Source: Diphasiastrum complanatum (Eukaryota; Streptophyta; Lycopodiopsida; Lycopodiales; Lycopodiaceae). Taken from it: a stretch of DNA of 64,000 bases. The position numbers and the translations under genes are program-made. This document shows, one piece after another, positions 55,701 through 64,000 of this stretch (its first letter is position 1; every line of letters begins with the position of its first letter). The notes under the pieces are model-generated. The model was not told the DNA's origin, searched no databases, and was given only the letters and a program-made list of their open reading frames with translations. Location of the stretch: NCBI GenBank assembly GCA_029204225.1, contig CM055108.1:10766363-10830362 (forward strand). Direction: 5' to 3'.

Positions 55701-56069
55701 TATGCAAGTAAAGTAGTGTAGGATCTGATTTTAGTTCATTTTGCAATGATCTGTTCTAGCATTTTGTTTTTAAGTGCCATAATAATGCCCAACCGTGTTT
55801 CAAGAAGAGCTGTTTTTGGGCATTCTTGGTGTGCTTGCATGGTAGAATGATTGAAAGTGATTTCAAGAGTTCAAGAGTGTTCGAAATCAGAGTATCCGTG
55901 ACAAGTTGAACCATACTACAACCCCAAGAATCTGCTGCCTGATCTGGGCATTGAACCAGATAGAAATGATCATGAACATGCCCAACTAACAACCAGAATG
56001 GAGGAAGCATAAGCTGTAACAAGAAACAAACAAGCAGAACTAGTAGACAGACAGAGAAGTATATGTCAA
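52766..56069. other. Spacer between the inverted gypsy gag copies
   Basis: No recognised gene. Open frames at 53,501-53,725, 54,312-54,641 (basic, Lys-rich end) and 54,793-55,002 (KRGSTLFQVTIEDANAKRSD) have no assignable family. A G-run (GAGGGGGGGAGA, 53,592-53,603) looks like a polypurine tract. 55,106-55,750 looks LTR-like: TGTAGGAAC start, TATTTAAG TATA-type motif at 55,276, AATAAGAATA downstream. A partner LTR was not found. Confidence 0.35.
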
Positions 56070-57318
56070 CACTTTCTTTCGATAAGGACTCATTTCATAT
56101 TGTCTTTTTTGCATTATGGAGCTGGTGTATTGGATGGTGATGTAGAAGTTTACAAGAAACTTCTCGATTGAGCAGCTGGTTTAACTATTGGTTGCTATGG
56201 TGCTCGTGTTGTTGTCGTGAAGATCCTATTGTGATTCATAACTGATGTGACGGGCAGGTAGGATCTTAGTTGGTTGTTCTAGACAGACTTTGAAACTATG
56301 TTTTCAGATACAGTCTGGACGCTTAGCATGGTACTGGGTCTTAACTGGATAATCAACCATGAAGTGGCTGGTTTTACCACAGATGAAACATCTGGTGTGC
56401 AGTGACCCTTGTATAACGGCGTAGCCATCTTGTATGGCTAGTGGTTCTGGACTTTCTGGTGGATATTCATGATAAGGCAAGGCATTTCCAAATTGTGATG
56501 GGTGTTCTTCATATTGTTGAATTGTATGTGCTTGGATAGGTCGATATGAAGGACAAGCATCAACAAGATGTGTAGCCCGGCAGTGTGGGCACCATATTGT
56601 TTTTCGTCTATAAGGTACCTGTGCAGGGTTTGGCTGACCAGACACATTGCTTTGCATATACTTCAGGGTAGCTTGAAAATTATTGGTGAGTTTCTCCATC
56701 GTAGTTGATGTTGCTTATTAAGCAACTCCAACTGGGATTTCCAAAGCTGATCTCGGGAGTCCTCGATCGGATTTGACTCATGGATAGGAGCACGTGGTAC
56801 TCGTCTTTCCCTGGACCCGTCAACATCTGGTCCTTCATCTTCTTCCTTGATGACATTAGACATAGCTAATTTGAGGCTCATATATTCGTCATTTGATTTA
56901 AGCTCGCGTCTAATCCATCTTGAAAGGCCAACTAAAAACCAGATGATGAGCATCTGTTCAAAGGGTTGTTCCTGTACTTGACTTTTGAGGCGTTTGAAAC
57001 ACTCGATATAGTCTCGTACACATTCATTCGTTGCCATCTTGATGTTACTCAATTTGACAAAAGGACTCTCGATCAAGCGAAAGGGCTTAAGACGCTTGAT
57101 AAAGGACTCTTTCAAGATTGACCAGTCTGTCTTATCTTCACGATCAAGGTTGAAAAACCAATCACGTGCTTTAGCGATCATGGTCATCGAAAACAGTTGG
57201 ACCACAACATCGAGAGATGTTTCGCCATACACATCACATGCATTCTCAAAGATTTGCAAAAATATTTGAGGGTCCAAACTACCGTCAAACTTTGGTAGAT
57301 CTAGCTTGGGTGTACTTC
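56070..57318 (-). pseudogene. Ty3/gypsy gag, minus-strand arm
   Basis: The minus strand reads DPQIFLQIFENACDVYGETS, ARDWFFNLDREDKTDWSILK, LVGLSRWIRRELKSNDEYMS, IKEEDEGPDVDGSRERR, then after a frame change WCPHCRATHLVDACPSY, HTRCFICGKTSHFMVDYP. This copy keeps the CCHC (CFICGKTSHFMVD..) better and has fewer stops than the plus arm. The inverted similarity runs from 51,529/57,314 inward to ~52,765/56,070. Confidence 0.85.
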
Positions 57319-57329
57319 AAGTCTTCAAT

Positions 57330-58810
57330 GCTTCCAAGGGAAGAGTGAGAGTGGACATCAATTTGTTTTGAGAGTAAAAGATATGAACAAAGTGCTTACT
57401 TATGTTGGTGAATCTATTAAAGAGAGTGAGCTTGTGCAAATAGTTTTGAATGGCTTATCTAGTGATTTTACTAACCTTGTCCAAAGCTATGCCATCATGG
57501 GAAACTTGCCTACAATTGAAGACCTTCAAAGTGTGTTGATGGCCGAGGAGAGTAGGAAGGCTCATATCAAATCAAGGATGGAGTGGCTCTCCATCAATGA
57601 TGGTGATGACAAAGCCTTATTTCTCAAGAGCAAAGGCAAATCAAAGACCAAGGGAGGAGCATTCAAAAGGGAGCAAACAAATGATGGAGATCAAGGATGA
57701 TCCACATCCTCATCATCACAAGTCAAGCCCAAGAAGGACAAATCTAAGATAAAGTGCTACTATTGTAGCAAGATGGGGTATTATGCCTCGGAATGCTTCA
57801 AGAGGAAGCAAGATCAAAGCCAAGCCAACATTGGACAAGAGGAGGAAGAGAGCTATCATGAGGACTCACTCATGATGTCAACCTTTTCATCATCAAATGT
57901 CAAAGGTGAAGATCCTTGGTGGATAGATAGTGGGGCTAGCTCCCACATGTCGGGTAAAAGAGAGTATTTTTCTCAACTCACACCTTTTGTAGGACCTATA
58001 AACTCCATTTTTACAGCAAATGATCATGAATGTAAAGTTGAAGGTGTGGGATCCATTCCCTTATGACTAGGATCTTCCAAGAAGACTAAGATAGATGGTG
58101 TTCTCTTCATTCCTAGCATCACTAAGAATTTGCTTAGTGTTGGTCAACTTCTATATCATGGTTTCATTGTGGAGTTCTCTACTAATGTATGCAACATCAA
58201 GAAGAATGGGAAGATCATATCAAGAGGAAGAAGGTTTGGGAGGTTGTTTAAGCTTGATGCTTTTGTAGATCCTAACCAATTTGTGATAGTAGCCAAGGAG
58301 GACAAGATGACCACAAATGATTTGTGGCACAAGAGGCTTGGTCACATCAACATCAAGTATATGGAAGTCATGTGCAAGGATGAGCTTGCTCTAGGCCTTC
58401 CAATATCCATGGAAAAGGAGGAAAAGGTTTGTGAAGCATGTGCTTTGGCTATAGGTTGCTATTCTCTAACACTATCCCTAAGACTCCTCACCCTCTTAAG
58501 TTGATTCATTTTTATGTACATTTTGATAGGACAAAGAGCAATGGTAGAGCCACAATGTTTGTAATCTTGAATGATGAATCCTCTAAAAATCATATTGGCA
58601 AAGATATGGTTGAGATCAAGGAGGAGCTTGATCAAGAGGAGGAGCAAAATTCGAGAGCTTCAACTATTCCAAGGAGAGCCACAAGAGCAAAGATGGATCT
58701 ATCAATGCTCATTTTTGTGGACAAGGAAAGGCAAGTTGGAAAGGGGGATACAATTTGTACTTCATTTGCTGAGTTTTGTAATGAGAGTCCCTTTGAATTT
58801 TAAAGTATGG
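57330..58810 (+). pseudogene. Copia S gag-protease-pre-integrase
   Basis: Gag: KVLTYVGESIKESELVQIVL, NLVQSYAIMGNLPTIEDLQ. Then TGA (57,700), knuckle CYYCSKMGYYASEC (His of CCHC replaced by Tyr), and protease WWIDSGASSHMSGK with intact DSG. DGVLFIPSITKNLLSVGQLL, LWHKRLGHINIKYMEVMCKD and CEACALA follow. After a stop at 58,504 only LIHFYVHFDRTKSNGRATMF remains where the integrase core should be. The next residues (EIKEELDQEEEQNSRAST, RRATRAKMDL) resemble the integrase-RT linker, so the integrase core is deleted. Confidence 0.85.
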
Positions 58811-59340
58811 AATGAAAGGTGGTTGTCATATCTACTTACTCTTGAGTGTGAGAGAAGTAAGCATGACATTTTCATTCATAAGTTGAAAGATTTTGACTTC
58901 ATTTTCAAAGAGGCATATTGTGAACCTTGTATGAGAGTAAGTGAATCATCCTTGAAGGACCCTTATATTTAAACAAGAGTATTTGGCCTCATTAGTTTCA
59001 AGTTCAACAAGTATGTAATGCAAATTGCTAGTGGTAAGCAATTGTGGACTAGTCAATTGTGGTAAGCGATTGCTAGTGGTAAGCAATTGTGGACTAGACT
59101 TGAAAACAAAGTCCTTGAGAGTCTTGAAGAAGATCATGGTTTGGATCCATGTTTTCATCATCAACACCAAGAGGGAGTGAGCATGATGAAGAAAAAAGAC
59201 ATCAAGGAGGAACCCAAGAAGGAGCACTTGTCTCAAGGCAAAAGAGACCTAAATCTACATCAATTTAATATGAAGGTTCGAGTAAAGAGAAAAGAGTAGC
59301 AAGGAAGTTTATCCATATCTCCCTTTACTCATCTTATTTT
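58811..59340 (+). other. Copia S interior, no clear domain
   Basis: Broken frames with no recognised motif. It includes a 45-bp tandem duplication at 59,024-59,097 (ATTGCTAGTGGTAAGCAATT... twice). Confidence 0.4.
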
Positions 59341-59817
59341 GTGTTTGATAGAAAACCTGTCATGTATTTGACAAAATCCTTTGATGATGCTAGTATGAAC
59401 ATTGTTTTTCATCCTATATCTTATGATGATGAAATAGTGATCATTACTACTTTCATTAGAATTTCAAATATGTATTCGAAGGCCTCATCTTGTGATCCAT
59501 TCACTCTTGAATTTCCAAGGAATGAAAAAATTCATTGGAAGGATGCCAAGTTGGATTTCATTGTTCTGGTGGATAAAGCTGTCAAGATGGTGATATCTCA
59601 AGCTTTGGTTGTATGTGCTTCATACAAAAGTTGGATCTTATGGAAAGCTACTGTTTTTCATATTTATTTTGAGGAGGAGACTCACATTTTGCAGCCCAAG
59701 GTGATCATTCAACAACCTACCAAAGACAAAGCTTGGATCTTGAAGAGAAACCTCTATGGAGCTCTCACTACATTTGCCAACTTGGAGCTCAAATTATGTT
59801 CTTATTGTAATGAGTGA
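59341..59817 (+). pseudogene. Possible copia S RT remnant
   Basis: An open frame of 158 codons. Near its end EEETHILQPKVIIQQPTKDK then AWILKRNLYGAL loosely matches the copia RT block E-E-[IV]-Y-[ML]-x-Q-P ... K-x-L-Y-G-L. The rest is unassigned. It is placed correctly between the S linker and the 3' LTR, but sequence support is weak. Confidence 0.35.
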
Positions 59818-59910
59818 TCATACTCACTACATACATCAAGAACCTGTAAATTATGTTTTTTTTATGCATGTGATTATTATTGATCCATGATAGTCTCATC
59901 AAGCTAAATT

Positions 59911-59921
59911 GTGAGGAGGAG
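59911..59921 (+). promoter_or_regulatory. Polypurine tract of copia S
   Basis: GTGAGGAGGAG directly before TGTTGAAATTTC. Confidence 0.75.
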
Positions 59922-60600
59922 TGTTGAAATTTCACAATTCTAGCTTGACCAATTTTGGTCACATGCATTGTAATTGGCAAGATGGCCATGTAAATAGATG
60001 CCACACGTGCCAAATAGCATAGAATGCTTTCCCAAGGCTTCATTCCTCATATTACATTGTGATAGCATCTTTGAAATGAGGCCAAAGTGTGCTTAGATTA
60101 GCTAGAGAAATTCTGGGAGCTTAAAATAGCATGTTTTACATTGTTTTTGGATCTTGAGATCTTGACCCCATATTAGGGTGGCTCCAATGACCTATAGGTT
60201 AGATGTTAGGGTTAGGTTATGATAAGTACAGAGATGCCCTAAAACGTTCAGATCCAAGCTTGAAATGTATAAATGTATGATGGGATCTCCATCCAAATAT
60301 CAAGAAAAATTGAGTTTTTTCACTTCTATCATCATTGTCTTTTGGTGGCGAGTTCTAGCTATTGGATTTGAGTGTTCTTATGCATTGATTGCTTGGTTTG
60401 GAAGGTACCGAACCTGTTTATAGATTTGAAAAACTTGTTGTACTTTACTTTGGTTCATTTGATCAAATCTATGTGCCTAATGTGGAGTTAAATGCCAAAT
60501 TTGCTAGTTTTGGTAACTAGTTTTGATTCCAGCTCATAGTTTGGATCTAGATATTTGATTTTTGCATCCTCCATCACTTTTAGGATTGATGAGATTCATT
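59922..60600 (+). repeat. 3' LTR of copia S (right end uncertain)
   Basis: Starts TGTTGAAATTTCACAATTC after the polypurine tract. A TATA box (TATAAATG, 60,268-60,275) lies ~345 bp in, as expected for an LTR promoter. The right end is a guess from the loss of LTR character. Confidence 0.6.
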
Positions 60601-60985
60601 TTTCTGTAAAATTTTGTCAAGACATTTATTTGAAAGAATGTCGATGATCCACCATCTTTCTATACTATCTAGAAAGGAAGTTGTATGGAAATCTCTAGTT
60701 TTTTAAAAAAAAAGAAAAGGTTCACACCATTTTCATTGTTGATATCTCTTATAATAAATTGGAGTTCAATTATTCATGCAAGGTTTTGTAGAATGCACAA
60801 TTTTTTCTATTTGGGAAATGTTTTTCACTCAAGCTAGAAATCTACAACTATGCACAAATTAAGAATATCATATGTTATGTTAGTAAATGATCATTGATTC
60901 TATTTTGATTTGTTTGATGTGCTATGCTTTGCATAGACTTTAGTTTAACCTTTATTGTTTTATTAGTTTTTTTAAATCAATTTGT
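60601..60985. other. AT-rich spacer
   Basis: No gene or repeat recognised. Confidence 0.4.
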
Positions 60986-61231
60986 TAATTTTTTTTTGTT
61001 TTCGAATATAAATCAAACATTCAAAATGCTGATAGAGAGAGGTTATGTATTGAGGTGGAATATGTAAAAATTGGTCATTATTCTTTTGATGTCAAATGTT
61101 TGATGTTGCACTATAACACCAATAGCAAAAAATCTTTTAATACTCGATTTGATTTAAAGAAACTGAAGGATCTCATGACTGATCATGTGGCTTGTTCATA
61201 TCAAAAGTCACAATACATAATAAATCAATAA
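60986..61231 (+). CDS. Unassigned exon-like open frame
   Basis: In very AT-rich DNA a frame stays open: FEYKSNIQNADRERLCIEVE, YVKIGHYSFDVKCLMLHYNT, NSKKSFNTRFDLKKLKDLMT, ending IINQ and TAA. Its composition is protein-like, unlike flanking frames. There is no convincing ATG or splice site. I do not recognise the family; it could be an exon of a decayed transposon gene. Confidence 0.3.
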
Positions 61232-62630
61232 ATTGAAATTTTTTCTCACTCTGCAGATTGAGTATTAGATATATTTAGTAATGTTAGTAAGACAATTACA
61301 TGTGGTTTTCAAAAGACAGACTTGTTGTTGTTGTAGAAGTAGATAGTAGATTAGTGGTATTTATTAAAATGAGAAAAAATAGTCCAACAAATTAGAAGAG
61401 ATGAGAAAAATTACAAATGACAAAAGCAATGTCATTTTTTTTTATCAACAAAGTCTCCTACTAGCTGCAAAATGCTAACATGGAAGCAAGTGTTATAATC
61501 CAAGAGTATGATGTGTAGGTTGAATACATTAACACATGAGATAACAGTACCCAATTATTGATGTTTCTTTTGAGAGACATAAATGATATTGTTGATTCAT
61601 AGAATACAAAAAATAAATTACTTCTTGGGTCACTATGTTATTTTATTTGATATCTAATTTTGTCTAGCTTAAAAATGTGTGTATACTCGTTATTTTTAAA
61701 TTTTTCAATAGTATTTTACACTTTTTAAAAAAAGTAATAAACTTAGCTGGAAAACATCACATTTGTTTTTAAATTATTTATTTTTACAAAACAACTATAA
61801 AAATAACACACAATAATCAACCGAAGAATGGGCATATTTCAAAACCACGGTAATTTCACAATGAAATATTGAGATGCTCAAAGACCGTAGTTTGGAAATT
61901 AATTCGCTAATTAGAGATTTTGGCTTGGAGAACGATAAATCCTCACAATATCTAAGTGACTAGTTTTGTAAATGATAAGCTTAAAAAATCATTAAAAACA
62001 GAGTGCAACTCACAAAATTTTACGAATTTATGATAAGAGATTTTATAAGAGTTTCAAATAAATTCTAAAAATAATCGTCATCTAATAAAATTAAATTTCA
62101 TATATCTAATTAAAAATTTGTATATTTATTTTTTTTAATTTTTTTAAAGCTAATGAAAATGAGACCAAATTTCAATATTGCAAATATCCACATTATTATT
62201 TTTGTAGCTAATAACTAAATTTTAACAGTAAAAAATACAATATCATAACAATTTTTTAAAAACAGAAAATAAACATCTCAATATTTCAATTTAATATTAT
62301 TTTTACTTTTCAATTTATTTTTGCGTATGTCCAAATTTGAACACAAAAAACTAATAATTTTTCTTTGTAGTGTTGTCATGATTTTTTTTTCAAGGTAATA
62401 TTAGTGACAAAGTAATACATGCAAAATGAAAAGTTTGACTATAAACTTTTGATGAGTTACAATGGAAGGGCGCTTGAAGCTTTCATCTTCAGATACAAGA
62501 AAAAACGTAAATGAGAGTCTTTAGAGACAGACGGCTCACTTTATACGACCATCAGTAGACCATACATTTCCTGTGTTGTATAGTATTTGATGTATTATGC
62601 ATTTTGACTTGGTTCATCAATAATTTTCCA
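61232..62630. other. AT-rich non-coding DNA
   Basis: Long A/T runs and no supported gene, RNA or repeat. Possibly decayed transposon sequence. Confidence 0.4.
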
Positions 62631-62636
62631 GGCAAA

Positions 62637-62960
62637 CCAAAAGGAAACCATATATTGCTCTCTCATCAACTGACGCAAAATACAGGACATTAGTAAATGC
62701 AATATGTGTATGTAGGTGACTACTAATTGATGGAAAAAAATAAAGATAACACAATTCCAATTTCTTATGAATCAGATTATCAAACTTGCATTTAGATTGC
62801 TTACACCATAGTTACTGTATTTCATGCTCATGCCCAACACATCGAGGTCCACTGCCACTTCAAATTAGAGAATTTTTAAGCTAAAGAAGTGGAGCTCATC
62901 GCTTGTTTGAAAAATGAGCACGTGGCATACTCATGAAAAGAGCCTAGCAAGGATAAATTG
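62637..62960 (+). pseudogene. Copia RNase H tail
   Basis: RKPYIALSSTDAKYRTLVNA corresponds to the copia block [ST]VALSSTEAEYxAL. After stops and a gap, AHAQHIEVHCHFKLENF and KEVELIACLKNEHVAYS match [RS]xKHIEVxYHFxREKV ... EVELxYxxTxEQVAD. Heavily decayed. Confidence 0.65.
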
Positions 62961-63010
62961 AAAATTTTCATTTACTTATTATGGGTGTAAAGGAAATAGA
63001 TAATTAATCA

Positions 63011-63344
63011 TTAAGAGGGAGAATTGTAGGAGTAATGACTAATCTATATATATCAACTTAGTTCAATATTGTTTGCTATATTCTTGATGTTGACATTGAG
63101 CCTAGTTAGGTGACTAGTAGGAGTCTAATAGTTATAGATTAGGAATCACTATTTCTATGTAATCTATCTCCTTTTAGCAATGTAGTGTGTGTATTTGTGA
63201 TGCTATTGCAGAGGTCCTTTCCTCTTTCATTTGTGTATGGATTTGTGTCATGTATTATGCAAGTTGCTTAAATGGCAATGTAAATAGTTGTACTAGGACC
63301 TTTTTAAGTGATGCCAAATCCAAAAATAACAAAGATCACATACA
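63011..63344 (+). repeat. Polypurine tract and 3' LTR of that copia
   Basis: TTAAGAGGGAGAA (63,011-63,023) precedes TGTAGGAGTAATGAC (63,025). The segment ends ...CACATACA at 63,344, giving a short ~320-bp LTR. TTGGTGACGAAA follows. No second copy to confirm the ends. Confidence 0.55.
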
Positions 63345-64000
63345 TTGGTGACGAAATATAGAGAAATTAGAACAATTTCCATATAGCCAAAATATATATG
63401 TTATGGCTAAAAAATCCGAACATTCCATAGCTCATATATAAGCTTCATCAAGATCCCCCACTTGTAGTTGAGTTGGGTAAGATTGGTTCTTGTGGTAGTG
63501 AAGACAAGACTCTCGTATAAGGCCATTTCGCCTTAGTATGTGGTTGCCCTTAAACCTTGGTGTTGGAAGAAGAGTATTTGGTCTCATCTAATGGCATTTT
63601 GTTGTTAAAGAATATATTGTGTGAACTAAAATGATGTGCTCACTACATGAAATCATGTGCAACTTTATGCATCCTTTTGAATTCTTGTCCCTTTGTGGTT
63701 CCATGTCGCATCCAATTTAGTTGGGAGGTTTTGACATTCCATTTTTAGAGTCTCATCAAGTGCCAATGCCTTGCCCATTTTTCTTAAACCCCTTGGGAAG
63801 TCAATGATGGGCAAAATAAAACCCCTCTTTCACAATGGTCCCATAAGTAGAAATGTAATACTATTTCTTGATTGGCCGGATTCATACTTGGCTCAATGAA
63901 GGCACAAGTCTATTTTGAAAAAGGGACTTATGCACACCCTTACAGCAGATTGTTGGCCTTGATGCAATGCTTGTGCCCTTCTTCTTCTCTTCTCTTCTCT
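63345..64000. other. Non-coding tail of the window
   Basis: No gene recognised on either strand. It ends in a CTTCTTCTT/CTCTTCTCTT pyrimidine tract (from 63,977). Confidence 0.4.

Overview
This is nuclear DNA of a plant, built almost entirely from degenerate, nested transposable elements. The evidence is Ty1/copia primer-binding sites matching plant initiator-Met tRNA (TGGTATCAGAGC), copia and Ty3/gypsy gag-pol remnants, a CACTA-type TNP2 transposase with DUF4218 tail, GT..AG introns of 78-98 bp and AT-rich spacers. The species cannot be fixed from the sequence. I see no intact conventional host gene, no rRNA or tRNA gene and no CRISPR array.

Layout. 0-10 kb: gypsy gag-protease broken by an antisense copia piece, then an antisense gypsy pol tail and repeat-rich non-coding DNA. 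10-21.8 kb: a copia element (5' LTR, PBS, gag, protease, integrase) cut at 13,213 by an antisense copia 3' LTR. It is followed by a second element of that family (17.0-21.8 kb) whose gag-to-RNase H block is inverted in place. 21.9-26.2 kb: DNA transposon T2. 26.3-32.8 kb: a copia PBS, a gypsy gag, a gypsy-type LTR with PBS, and a copia RT/RNase H. 33-42.6 kb: a multi-exon remnant resembling DUF7869-type transposase proteins, with a striking palindrome array in its putative intron; a ~1 kb module present twice in opposite orientation around a copia fragment; and a CACTA TNP2 pseudogene. 42.6-51.5 kb: copia R, whose leader is split by the 7.07-kb DNA transposon T1. 51.5-60.6 kb: two gypsy gag copies in inverted orientation, then another copia. 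60.6-64 kb: AT-rich DNA with a copia RNase H tail and LTR.

The candidate new system is the T1/T2 pair, which I call CATTAG elements from their terminal hexamer. Both have 5'-CATTAG...CTAATG-3' ends, a minus-strand transposase-like gene with conserved blocks (HxCTxHxE, GLHxGH, GG[AS]KAR, QGMEKSH, HGG), and convergent plus-strand genes. T1 carries, between its terminal inverted repeats and behind its own TATA box, a divergent histone H3-like gene. This has an ARTKQTAR tail, a Gln/Pro-rich linker with an AT-hook-like GRGRP, and a full H3 histone fold with about half of core positions identical to canonical H3 by my own pairing. T1 also has a three-exon gene whose splice phases agree, and a small antisense gene with its own TATA box. 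A third relative (accessory gene only) lies at 0.49-1.24 kb, with an intron at the same protein position as in T2.

Almost every coding region carries stops or frame changes, so most are called pseudogenes. T1 is the best preserved element.
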